From Chamaecrista fasciculata (Eukaryota; Streptophyta; Magnoliopsida; Fabales; Fabaceae), in NCBI GenBank assembly GCA_003254925.1, contig QANZ01013659.1, forward strand, positions 1 through 64,000: DNA of 64,000 nucleotides, read 5' to 3'. The first letter of the stretch is position 1, and every line of letters starts with the position of its first letter. The notes beneath the pieces were generated by a model. It was not told the origin of the DNA. It saw only the letters and a list, made by a program, of their open reading frames with translations, and did no database searches. This document shows, piece after piece, positions 1 through 10,432 of this stretch. The translations under genes and the position numbers were made by a program.

Positions 1-76
1 AAATTGCAACAAAAAAAGTTATGAGACCAAAATGAAACCTTTGTTATAGTTATGGGACCAAAATTGCACTTAAGCC
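1..76. repeat. Right end of a TTTGGTCC-type foldback element, cut by the window edge
   Basis: The segment contains GGGACCAAAATTGCAC and ends in ACTTAAGCC. This is the same terminal inverted repeat seen intact at 37537-38055. The left arm lies outside the window. Confidence 0.6.
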
Positions 77-467
77 AAAATATTAATTTAAGTATAAATT
101 TAAAAATTAAAAAATATAAAATTAATTTAAATTTTGAGACATATAGTCATGAAGGACCAAAATAGTTTATCATTGAAATATTTTAAGAATCAAATTTATA
201 TTTCAATTATTTAAGGATTGCATAATTAACTCTGTGTAAATATTCATTGATCAAATAATAGTTTTTCTCTTTTTTTTTCGTAAGAAGTTTTTCTCTTCAA
301 TGTTTCCCTTTCATATTAATCGTCCAATTAGAATTTGGTAAATCTCGAGGAATCCAACAGCCCACGTTCATGTTTGAATTGCAACACAACAGGTGTACAT
401 ACAAAACAAAGTAGCCTAGTCAACCCCATCCCTCGTTTTTTATTGAGATAACTTATTTTTATGTTCC

Positions 468-886
468 TAAATTGTTACTCATTTAATGATTTAGTCCTTA
501 AATTATAGGAAAATACAAATCAATTTTTAAATTTTACACCACCATCAATCTTTTGGTCATTGAAATGTAGGAAAATACGAATCAGTCCCTAAATTTTATA
601 TCATCGTCAACCTTTTGGTTCTTGAGCTGTTAACAGTCAGTTAGCCTGTTGACATGGTCGTTAAATGATGACGTGACAACGTTAAATGGTTAATGACCAT
701 GTCATCAGACTAACTGACGATTAACAGCTCAAGGACCGAAAGTTTGACGGTGGTGTAAAATTCATAGACTAATTCATATTATCCTACAATTCAGAGACCA
801 AAAGGTTGACGGTGGTGTAAAATTCAGGGATTGATTTGTATTTTCCTACAATTCAAGAACTAAATTGTTGACTCAATAACAATTTT
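468..886. repeat. Foldback (inverted-repeat) element
   Basis: The two halves are imperfect reverse complements. The left arm has ATTTAGTCC and CACCACCATCAA; the right arm has TTGACGGTGGTG twice and ends near GACTCAATAACAATT. The axis is near 675, around CGTTAAATGG. No coding capacity is visible. It is probably a non-autonomous DNA element, but I did not find a clean target duplication. Confidence 0.6.
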
Positions 887-1204
887 TTCTCTTTTATTTT
901 GGATAACTCAATTTTTATTTATTTATCATGGAATATTGAATATTTTTTTAATACAAATGGAATATTGAATATTACTCATATCATTATTATTAGTGGATAA
1001 AAAATAAAAATTTTTATTAAATTTTAGTCACTATGCAAAAGTTTATTGAGTTTTAAGATTGATGAGGACTCCATAAATCAAAAATCAAAGTAAGGCCCAG
1101 TTCGTTTGCGTTTTGATTATAATCTGTTACGATTATAATCGTAATAAGCGTGTTCGTTTACGTTTTTTTTTCTGATCAAATTATAATCATGATTTTTTTA
1201 TAAT

Positions 1205-2561
1205 TGACCGCACCCGTCGTTAGGTGGTCAAAAATACCGGAAATAATGCACTATAGTGGTGCAATCCGAGTCGATCTCTCGAGGAACCACTTGCAAAGGT
1301 TCAATAATGAATTATAAAAGACTTAACTAATCGGGCAAAGAACAAGGCATTTTATCAAACACTTGGTGTGCAAGAAAACTAAATGTTATAGAACTAAAAT
1401 ATTTTTGTGATTTTTAATTATAAAGCTAAACTAAAAAGATAATAAAGACACTTATTAATGGAAACACCAACGGAGGGATTGAATCGGCCTTCCTAGCTTA
1501 CAAAGATCAGAGTAATTACTTCACAAACCATTTACTAAAGTTGTCTAACTACCGTTAAACATAGCAATTAACTCAATTATAACAATAACCAAGATAATCA
1601 CTCTAATAAAGCTAATGGTGAGATAAAATAATAGATTCAGGTAACTCTATAACTCAGACAAAGTTATCATAGAGAAACTTATCTCAATTACTAGTCAAAC
1701 AAACTACAACGTATCCGAACGGATCGTAACTAAGATAAATAATAATCAATATATATTAGAATCCATAATCCAATCTCAAATTCATAGTCAATATCAGAAT
1801 AACAAGTTCTCTAAACAAGAATAAACTCAAATCCTAATATATAACTACAAAAAGTGTAAAGTAAAACTCCCTAAGTGAAGAACCAAGCTCGGGCCTCCTC
1901 CAATCCTCCTCCGGGTGTGGAATCTAGCTGCTCATGGAGAGGAATTCAGCTTCACCAAGCCTCCTAGCCTCCAAGATAGCCATGGATGAAGGTGGGAGAT
2001 GAGAGAAAGTGGAGAAGATGATGGAGAGTGTGTTTAATGTGTGTCTTCCATTTAGAGAGGGTTTAGAGACTTAAATTAGGTCAATTTTCGAGTCCTATGA
2101 CGCATGGGTCGGGTCTGGATAGGGACCAAATTGATTGGGCTTCGAAATCTCAATTTTGGGCCAATTTCGCGATTCCCGCCGTGGAAACCGCCGCGGGCAA
2201 GGCCGCGGCGGGTTCCGCGGCGGGTTTTCCAGCACCCACAAAAATATGTGCGTTTCAATTCCCACTTGCTCCGCTTCAATCTCCGGCCTCTTGCACTTGA
2301 TTCTCACGAGATTTAGTTCCTTTAAACCTGCAATTGCAACATGAAAATGTGTAATATCTCAAGCCAAAAAGATTAAATACAAATCAATGATCATAACCCG
2401 AGAAAACTACACTTTTAGACGATAAAAGGACCAATTTGCAATTGTTAACTAGAAACTTTAATTATCATATCCAGAGGCTAAAACCACTCTAATAAGCTTC
2501 TAAAACATTATAAAACACAATGAAAAGCCTCTAAATAGCATGGTATGAATTGGTCCGATCA
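1205..2561 (-). mobile_element. Solo LTR of a Ty3/gypsy (Athila/Tat-type) element
   Basis: The unit begins TGACCGCACCC and ends GGTCCGATCA, and is flanked on both sides by the 5-bp duplication ATAAT (1200-1204 and 2562-2566). It shares ends and internal sequence with the solo LTRs at 29631-32479 and 29952-31370. The minus orientation is inferred from the related LTR at 29631-32479, whose TATA box reads on plus. No internal retrotransposon sequence is present. It lies inside the Harbinger-like element. The family assignment rests on similarity to the LTR remnant preceding the gag relic at 5990-7162. Confidence 0.85.
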
Positions 2562-2751
2562 ATAATCAAACACATTCAATTACACTTATACCCCTATACA
2601 TATACCTATAATTACCTATACTCTAAAACAATCAATCACCCATCACAAGGGCAAAATAGTCATTTACCTCAACATTGGGCTAAATTGTTAATTTGTTAAA
2701 ATAATTTGGGACTAAAACTAATATTTTAGCCATACTTTCTTGGATTCAGAT

Positions 2752-3039
2752 CGTGTGTGACAGATCGTCGAATGTTGTCGAATTGTTGAAAGAAAGGGTC
2801 TGTGGTGGTTGAAGTTGAAGGTTCGAAAGGAAGAAGATGAAGACGAAGAACTGTGACAAGAGGAAAAGCAGAAAGCGAGAGATAAGTTTTGATTCGGCGT
2901 TTGAGACTGTGGTTTCGGGAACTATGAGAGTGACATGACAATGGCGGTTTAAGAGTGATGCGGCGAATCGAAGCTGTGGAGTGAGGTGGCCCATGCCGGC
3001 GCTGGGGAAGAAGGCGACGTGGACAACCGTGTCGGACAT
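2752..3039 (-). pseudogene. N-terminal fragment of a UDP-glycosyltransferase (UGT708-like), frameshifted
   Basis: The reading frame starts at an ATG at 3039 and encodes [13 protein letters not shown], then a CHVTLI strand and SKLISRF. This is the acceptor-side N-terminal Rossmann half of plant UDP-sugar glycosyltransferases. It looks most like UGT708 C-glycosyltransferases, which act on flavonoid or chalcone acceptors in the cytosol. Near 2866-2872 the frame shifts by one base. The conserved continuation ([30 protein letters not shown]) is in another frame and stops at about 2745. Only about 95 of roughly 460 residues remain, without the C-terminal PSPG sugar-donor motif, so no enzyme can be made. 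The fragment lies inside the Harbinger-like element at 1094-3880. The subfamily call is from memory of motifs. Confidence 0.75.
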
Positions 3040-3214
3040 TTTTTCCGGCGAGATACTATCGAACTTTTTTGCAGAGTCGAGAGGAAGACGAATATGATTG
3101 TTGATTTCTTAATAGAGAAATGATTGAATCCATTAATTAATTTAATTGAATCTATTAATTTGAATTTGCAGGAATAGAGATTGAATGAATTGTATAGAGA
3201 TTGAATGAATTGCA

Positions 3215-3340
3215 GAGAGAAAGCGAAGATGGGGGAGAATGAGTGGTATGCCATTTGGTGAAACGGTGCGCCAAATTGAGAGAAAGCGAAGATGGGGGAG
3301 AAGGAGTGGTATGCCATTTGGTGAAACGGTGCGCCAAATT
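3215..3340. repeat. Two tandem copies of a 63-bp unit
   Basis: A unit starting GAGAGAAAGCGAAGATGGG and ending at GCGCCAAATT occurs at 3215-3277 and again at 3278-3340, nearly identical. A shorter echo (GCCAAATTGA) follows. It lies inside the Harbinger-like element. Confidence 0.85.
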
Positions 3341-3883
3341 GAGAGATTTATGCCAAATTGAAGGAAAATTTCGGGTCCGCGTGCGCTTCTCCTTTCTCTC
3401 TCATCTGATGCGAAACGGTGCACCATTTTCTTCGTTGGTGCACCGATTGTCGGGCAAAAATTGTACATTTTAGTCCTTTTGGTGCACCATTTCATAGGCC
3501 AAAATTCAATCGGTGCACTGATTTTGATAATCACCCCCCCACTTGCACATGAAAATAATCAAATTTCACACTTTTCAAGGCAAACAGTAACATATTTTGA
3601 TTTTTTTTCAAACAACAATCACATCCAAACACACTTTTATTATAATCAAATCACATCTTACTTTTTCCAACTTTTTCTTCCATTTATACCCCTATACAAT
3701 TTATCAATTTCCTTACTTTTTATCCACCTACCACAATCATTACATACCCATTTAAATAATTTAACACCAAATAATCAACAATCATCCAAACACCACTACA
3801 AAAATAATCAACTTTGATTATAATCACACTACGATTATAATCAAAAACAAATTTTATAAAAAATGGAAACGTACTGCCCCTAA

Positions 3884-5041
3884 GTCTTTTGTATAAAATC
3901 AAAGTGTCTTTCATCACTTTTTAAAGTTCTTAAATTTTTCTACACTAACTAAAATTTGGGAAATTTTGGCATTTAAACATTATTACTATTTTGTCAAGGG
4001 GAGACTAACTGTTCAGATTATTAGTCGATGAACCTAGTTAGAAAAATCAAATTAAATTGTTAGGTTTTAATTGATATGATTTGAGTTTGTAAATTTGTTT
4101 GATTTCAAATTTTTAAAATTGCATAGTTGTTGGGTGGGTTGTGAAATTTGATTTCTTAAAACTGAACCAACCTACTAAATGGCATATAAATATGCGTGTA
4201 TTTCTATATTTGTATTAGTGCTTATTAGCTACATTATATCACTTCAATATTTGATTTTAAATCTTCAAATATTGGGTCTTCCCTTTCAATATCATCTTCA
4301 TTCTTCAATAATCAAATTGGAACTTAGATGCATGATGAAAGGGAATAGAAACAAATTGTGATTTGTTGCAGCAGTTGAGAATTTTATGACATAGCCCTTC
4401 TACTATGGGAAAAGATTACAAAAAAAAAAAGTACCATTATTTTGGCAGCCCCTTCTTTCCACCATTGATGACCAAGTGTATAGGGTCAAATTTTTTAAAA
4501 AAATTTTATCTGAAATAAAACATGTGAGAGAAAGAAACAATGACATGTGATTTGTTGCAGCAATCGAGAGTTTAATAGCATATCCCTTTTACTAGTCATT
4601 TGTCATGTGAATTGTGAACAATTTGAATCTTCTATAGTGCATTATAGGTCTTACTGACACTTTCTCTCTCTAATTATTGTATTTTTACTTTTTATGTATG
4701 ATTTCATTTAAGCTTGTTAGTTGTATAATTAACGTTTGTTGAGTGTATTATTTGTGTTCCAATTGTAATTGTTTATCGTGTTATAGCAGAGTTTCTCTAT
4801 AAAACTTATGCATTTTGATCTGACTTAAAATTGTGATATTTTTTTTGGTCATATCTTATGGTTTTTATTGACTTTTCTAGTCATTTGGCTATGATATGAT
4901 ACGAGTTTGATACCAAGAGTGATGTAATGAGTTAATAATAAAAAGTTGCATTTTGCAATTGTTTTATGCATTTATCCTGCAAAAGAATTTTATTTACTGA
5001 GAATCCTAGTTGTTGCATGACTGGTTGCTTAGTGTTTCAGC
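3884..5041. other. AT-rich intergenic stretch with a short local duplication
   Basis: No gene is supported. The word GTGATTTGTTGCAGCA and its surroundings occur twice (about 4358-4400 and 4548-4590), suggesting an old local duplication of about 190 bp. Confidence 0.4.
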
Positions 5042-5937
5042 CTCATAATCGCTAGAAACCACAAGTATTTCATGGAACCAAGCCCATATTCAATCAAAGA
5101 GACAACCAGGTTAAAAGTGTGTTTGAGCCGTCATACTGAGCCAGCGGCGCAAGCAACGATGCAGTGGACACGTCAGTAGAGGTTTTAGAAGGCAGATTTG
5201 AGTTGAGCCAGAATTTGAGCCGTCGTAATTAACAACGGCACAAATAATAGAAGTTTGAAATAAAGAGTTTAATAAGTTGTCTAGGCCTGCCATTTCAGAA
5301 ATGTTTCACGAATTTCAAGGAATTAACCGTGAGCCGTCATGGTGAGCCGGCAGCGGAGCCCGACGGCTCAGTCCCAAATTTTGCCTTTAAATAGTAGTGT
5401 CATTCTACACTTCAGGTGTCACTTCCTGATTAGAAAATTTGTCTCTATTCACGGGTTTAGCCCAGTTTTGTTCTTTAAGAGCCTTCATACGAGATTTAAT
5501 CTTATTAAGGGTTATTTCTCCATTATAAGTGGCTAGTTCGTTCGTTTTTCGATGGATGATCAAGAAGGAGGCCCGAGCTCACTGTTTTTAATGTCTAGGG
5601 AGTCTTTATTTAATTATATTTTCGTTAACTGCATATAGATATAGTTTGTGTTTAGATACAATTACTTTTATTAATAGATCTTAGTTTCCTCTAATATTTC
5701 CATAATATTGTTAGTTATAATTATTGGGATATATATGCCTGTTGGAATTATCCTCATTCTTATGATTAATAAAGTTGTTCATTTATTATAAATACCCTTT
5801 TTACTTAGTTCCTATAAGATTTATAATAAAGTTGCTCATTTATTATAAATTTTGGATTTATTATTTATTTATTTTTTTTATTCCATTTTTTTTTTATTAG
5901 TTTTTACATAAGAAAATTTTCAGACTTCTTAGTTCCC
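5042..5937 (+). mobile_element. Decayed 5' LTR of an Athila/Tat-type Ty3/gypsy element
   Basis: GGAGGCCCGAGCTC followed by TCTAGGGAGTCTTTA at about 5567-5610 matches the reverse complement of the solo LTR at 1205-2561. A TATA-like CTTTAAATAG is at about 5382. The right end (TTAGTTCCCCGAGG) appears to be the truncated U5, after which gag-like coding sequence begins. The left boundary is uncertain. Confidence 0.55.
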
Positions 5938-5989
5938 CGAGGCCTAGGGGTAGAATTAACCTTTAGAAAACTTAGAAGAACTTAGGAAT

Positions 5990-7162
5990 ATGGCTACCCT
6001 AGATAAGACAAACCTAGCAGTAGTAAACTTAGAGAAATTAAAGACCCTAACCCAAGTCAAGGTTCGACTGGTACTGGTGTAATAGAGGAAAGTCGACATA
6101 AGTAGAAGAAATCTATGAAAGACGCATCTCAAACAGATGTGCATTACGAAGCAAAGTACAATGCGCTCCCTCAATTTCAAACTGGTTTTGAAATTAAAGG
6201 ACCATTGTACACTGTTTTGCCAAAGTTTCAAGGTTTGGAAGAAGAGAACCCTCATTCTCACTTAAATGCGCATTGTCGAACCATGAAACCCGTAGGGACC
6301 CAAGTTGAGGAAGTGACGTGGAAGGTCTTTCACATCACTCTTGACGAGAAAGCATTAGAATTGTATACTCTCTTGGAAACCTACGATCGCAATGCATATT
6401 CTACCTGGGACAACTTGAGGTGATCCTTTCTAAATAAATACTTTAATTGCTAAAAAGGAGATCTCAGCAGTAGAGCAACACGAGGGAGAGTCATTACTTG
6501 ATTACTTGGACCGATTTCAAGAATTGCTACATAGGTGTCCCAATCACTAACATAGTGATGAGAGTTTGGTTGAGTACTTTTGTAATGGACTCCTTCCAGA
6601 AGATGCAAATCACATAGATGCATCGGTTAATGGGTCAATCACTAAATTGGACGTAGAAGGAGCGTGAGAACTAATAAAGGAAATCGCTTTTAAGCGACAC
6701 AACTAGAGGAAGGTGACAGAAGACAAGACTGCCGATCAGATGTTAGTCATTGAAAAACTAACTAGGGAAGTAGAAGAATTAAAAGCTGAACGAAAAAATT
6801 ACGTTCTTAAATCACAAAAGCCACCCAGTTAGCTTTGGTCGAGCAAGAGTATAAGGCATGTGACGCAGATGAAAACTGTGAGGAAGTCACGGCCATAAGA
6901 TTCCATAATAGAGATCCTGATTCTAATAGATATAACCCTGGTTGGAGGGATCACCCTAGCTTTAGGTGGAACAAAACAACTAGGAATTCCATAACTCTTC
7001 CGTCAAAAATCCTAATCGCGATAATTCTATAAAAGACTTAGTTGGAAGTGTTAGTAAATTGGAATGTAGGTGCGATGACTTTGATAATAAGATCAAGATA
7101 TTGAATGAGTATATTATTGATCATACAAATTCAATCAACAAGAAGATAACACGGGTTAAGTA
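5990..7162 (+). pseudogene. Degenerate gag of an Athila/Tat-type Ty3/gypsy retrotransposon
   Basis: The sequence opens with a Met-Ala-Thr-Leu start at 5990. It contains the retrotransposon gag signature in pieces: LPKFQGLEEENPHSHL, TMKP and TWDNLR at 6115-6423; LLDYLDRFQELLHRCPNH after a frame change; EYFCNGLLPED, resembling the YFYEGLLPMD block of Athila/Tat gag; and RYNPGWRDHPSF near 6925-6965. At least three in-frame stops (such as TGA at 6421-6423) and several shifts break it. Protease, reverse transcriptase and integrase are absent. It would have encoded the capsid-like coat protein of the retroelement; no intact protein can be made. Confidence 0.8.
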
Positions 7163-7717
7163 GGGTATTCCACCACCGTGATCAATCCTAAGAGTCTGAA
7201 CGGCGTAAAATTTAATTAATTCTATTATATATATAATATAGTAATGCATTATAGTAAATGCCTTATAATATATATAATATAATATTAATAAATTTATCAT
7301 GCAAAAATTGATATTAATTTTTATTTATTTTGAATTTTTTTTAAGTATTTTGTTATTTTGAGAATTATGTCAATTATATTTTGAATTAATATTTTTTTAA
7401 TGACATTACCAATGTCATTTAAATCACACTTATGATAAAATTATATTTTTATCATGTAAAAACAAAAAATATTTTTTTTTCTAAAAAAATAATGTATGTC
7501 TCTATAAAAAAAATCATGGGTATATTTTAAAAAATATTAGATATTCACAAGATTATTAAAATTGAACCAAACACAAGAGTATAATATTTATAGGAATATC
7601 ATAAAATAAACTCATAAATATCTTAATTCATTTAAATAGATTTTTTTTATATTTTTCTAAAAATCATATTCCTAAGAATATGATTAATAGGAGTATGATT
7701 ACCCAGACTAAAACAAT

Positions 7718-8420
7718 TAATTCATACATCATACACTCACGAGTGAAATTTTGTTCCCAACTTGATGCAACCCAACTTGTATTTACCTCTAGTTTTGTCA
7801 CTTAATAAGACTCCTCCTTCCCGAATAATTTCTTTTGTAAGGTTAATACATTCTGACCAAAAAAATCATTAATTTATTTAAAATAAAGAGAAATATGAGA
7901 TAAAAAGACTAAAGTGTCCTTATTAAACTACTCTTAGTTACTCTTACCAATTCAACCTCTACTAACTATTTAATAGGGATAAAATTGTAAAAAGAGTAAT
8001 TAATATTCTTTTAATTTTATAAAACATCAAATATTTTAGGACAAAAAAACATCTCCAATAAAGCAGATATATGGGGACAAAGGGAGTAGTTATTATCAGA
8101 TATGATCAATAATTTCTTTTTCAATATAAGTTACATTTTTTTTATAAATGTATAAAGAAATAATTCATTTGATGAAATATAAATGAAAGCAATACTAAAT
8201 ATTTTGTTTGAAACAATTTAAGTATTTCTTGAATTTGAAGTTGACCTCTCTCGTCTCTCATTCAATATTGTATTATTGCGCAGTGCACCAGACTGTTTGA
8301 AATGTTGACTATTTTGAAAAATAATACTCCATATATTTGAACTTATTAAATGTTTTCATTAATTCTATGTTGTTTCGTAAACAATGACAATATTGCCAAT
8401 TTTTGTTTATATTAATAGAA
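7718..8420. repeat. Dispersed repeat, copy 1 (paired with 27957-29325)
   Basis: ATGCAACCCAACTTGTATTTACC, TTATTATCAGATAT, ATACTAAATATTTTG and TTATTAAATGTTTTC appear in the same order at 27957-29325. Copy 1 contains a Stowaway-like insertion that copy 2 lacks. Copy 2 contains a large foldback insertion that copy 1 lacks. The nature of the underlying repeat is unknown. Confidence 0.7.
7811..8086. mobile_element. Stowaway-like MITE
   Basis: The left end is ACTCCTCCTTCCC and the right end is GGGGACAAAGGGAGTA, the CTCCCTCCGTCCC-type ends typical of plant Stowaway (Tc1/mariner) MITEs. The paralogous repeat at 27957 lacks this block: CACTTAA runs straight into TTATTATCAG. This gives an empty site. 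The TA duplication is partly eroded on the left. Confidence 0.65.
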
Positions 8421-9183
8421 AATGTATAGCCTATCAAGAATATATTGAAAAACATTTGTTTATGTTTTCAATTAGGATAGTTAGGTTGGTCTGCTCAACT
8501 ACAAGTCTTAGTTTGAAGTTGAAGGCAAAATATTATATGGAGAAGTATGAAGTTATGGTTATGCACAACTAATTTTGTTTTTTAGATATTATTCAATTAT
8601 TCAATATCTATTACATATTTGTATAAGCATAAATTAAATACAACGCATTAATTAACAAAGTTGAAGGATAATCATTTCACTGATATTCTATTTATTAGGA
8701 TAGTGTTCTATATTCTATAACTCTATGTTCCTAATTAAGAAGTCAAGAGGTCACTTTAAAGCAAATAGTGTCAAATTGGAAAATCAATTGATTCAAGCAA
8801 ACGCTAAATGTGATATGTTTTATTCAATACAAATCCGTCTTTTTTGCAACGACTTTGAATTTATTCATAAATTAAATTGCTTCATTGATCAAGAAAATAA
8901 AATAAAAACATATTTAAGTGTTTTTTTTTTCTGTGTTAGGATATCTATCATCGATAGTAATAACTAATCTCTTTATTGCTGGTTCTCCACTAAAAAGTAA
9001 ATAATTAACAACAGAATAGTTTTCATACTCAAACGTGAAATTCAAACTTTTATTATTTAGTTAATCATTAATGAAAAAATCAGTATGTTGTAAGACTAAT
9101 ATCCTATAGGTGAATTTTTTTCAACAATTTTTTAAAATATTCTATAATTTGTTATCTGTATTGTAAGATAATTATAATTTAAA
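8421..9183. other. AT-rich intergenic sequence
   Basis: Short open frames are present, but none has recognisable protein similarity or codon bias. I see no supported feature. Confidence 0.5.
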
Positions 9184-9589
9184 GGCCAAAATATACTTTT
9201 AGTTCCATAATATCTTTATTACACTTTTGATCATATATCTTTTGTTTAGGTTGTAAATTTAGTTCCATATTCCATTTTTTGTTGTTTATCTTTGGGCTAA
9301 ATTACAGAATTGGTCTCATATATTTTTGTCACATTAGAGAATTGGTCTTATATATTTGAGTTAAGTGTAAAATTAGTTTAATATATTTGGGTCATATGAG
9401 ACTGACAGTAAAATTTTTTACAAAGATATAAAATCAATTCTAAAACTTAGACAAAAAGAATGAAACCAAAAGTGATACAAGACCCATGCAACCTGACCAT
9501 AATATATGAGACCACACATGCAACAAAAAAGTCATGGGATCAAATTGAGACATGAACAAAAGTTATAAGACCAAAAGTTCATTTTGACC
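9184..9589. mobile_element. MULE-like foldback element
   Basis: The left end is GGCCAAAATATACTTTT and the right end is AGTTCATTTTGACC. The arms are reverse complements and carry the TTGGTC/GACCAA words. The flanks TAATTTAAA (9175-9183) and TAGTTTAAA (9590-9598) match at 8 of 9 bases, a 9-bp target duplication as expected for Mutator-like elements. Confidence 0.7.
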
Positions 9590-10064
9590 TAGTTTAAATA
9601 TGATAATTTAAATTGGTCATTATAATAAGTTACGTAATTCTTATTAAAAATATTATAAAGCACTTTAAAAAGTTTATTAAACATTACTAGTTCACGATCT
9701 TGAAAACAAAGGCCCTAATTCAAATAAAAAGAAAAAAAATCACGAGAGAGGACACTATTCAAAATTGAAATTAATATAAAAACAATCTAAATTAATAGAA
9801 ATATGGTAATTTTATGGTGACGAACCGACGGAGTTTTGAAGTTTGAAGATTGTTGAATTTATGGGGGAGGATAAAAGAAAAACAACACATTTAATATGTC
9901 ATAAATAATCATAATTTGTCTTCTAGGAAGAAGAAGATGAATAAATAAATAAATAAACAAAGCGCATGCATAAATTGAATTCAAAATCTTCTTTCTGTTT
10001 TCGTTTTTGTTTTCATCTTCCGTTTTTCAAACATCTCAGAGATTCTTTAATTCCATTGCCAACC

Positions 10065-10096
<32 letters not shown>

Positions 10097-10432
10097 AACA
10101 AGAAAGAAGACTCTCCTGCAACTGTAGCTTCAGCTTCTTCTTCCATCCTTCTTCTCAAAACGAAATCACTCACCATTGATTGAGCCATTGATTATATCTA
10201 TATATCTGTATATATATATATATCAATGTAATTTTCTTCTCTACCTCACTTCTCTCAACATTTCGAAATCGATTCTTCGGCGACTCATTATTATTGATCT
10301 TGCTTCAAATTTCTCCTGAAAAAGAAAGGTATAACTGGATCTTAGTTTTTTTGGTTGTGTTTCTTTCATACTGAGAACTTGTGCTTCGTTTTTGAAGGTG
10401 TGATTGATCGATAGTCGAAGAAGCTTGAGGCG
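9590..10432 (+). promoter_or_regulatory. Putative promoter and 5' UTR of the BPP-like gene
   Basis: This region lies directly upstream of the ATG at 10433. It contains a GA-repeat tract at about 10065-10094, a CT-rich stretch, and a TATA-rich run near 10195-10222. A GT-type site at 10329 (AAAG followed by GTATAACT) could be the donor of a 5' UTR intron. I cannot fix the transcription start. Confidence 0.35.
10065..10094 (+). repeat. GA dinucleotide microsatellite
   Basis: GA units interrupted by AAAG, a common feature of plant 5' leaders. It sits about 340 bp upstream of the start codon of the BPP-like gene. Confidence 0.8.

Larger units (their letters stand above)
1094..3880. mobile_element. 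PIF/Harbinger-like DNA element carrying a solo LTR and a gene fragment
   Basis: The left end is GGCCCAGTTCGTTTG. The reverse complement of the right end is GGGGCAGTACGTTTC. The first 14 bases agree at 11 positions and resemble Tourist/PIF-Harbinger ends. The trinucleotide TAA flanks both sides (1091-1093 and 3881-3883), the size and base composition expected for this superfamily. Subterminal GATTATAATC motifs occur in both ends. No transposase is visible, so it is non-autonomous. The interior holds a solo LTR (1205-2561), a UDP-glycosyltransferase fragment (2752-3039) and a 63-bp tandem duplication. A 3-bp duplication alone is weak; the ends and subterminal motifs carry most of the weight. 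Confidence 0.6.

Noticed and set aside
2095-2344. Cluster of short Arg/Gly-rich frames on both strands
   Set aside because: They arise from a CGCGG-rich patch in the solo LTR at 1205-2561; the equivalent patch appears at 30945-31040 in a related LTR.
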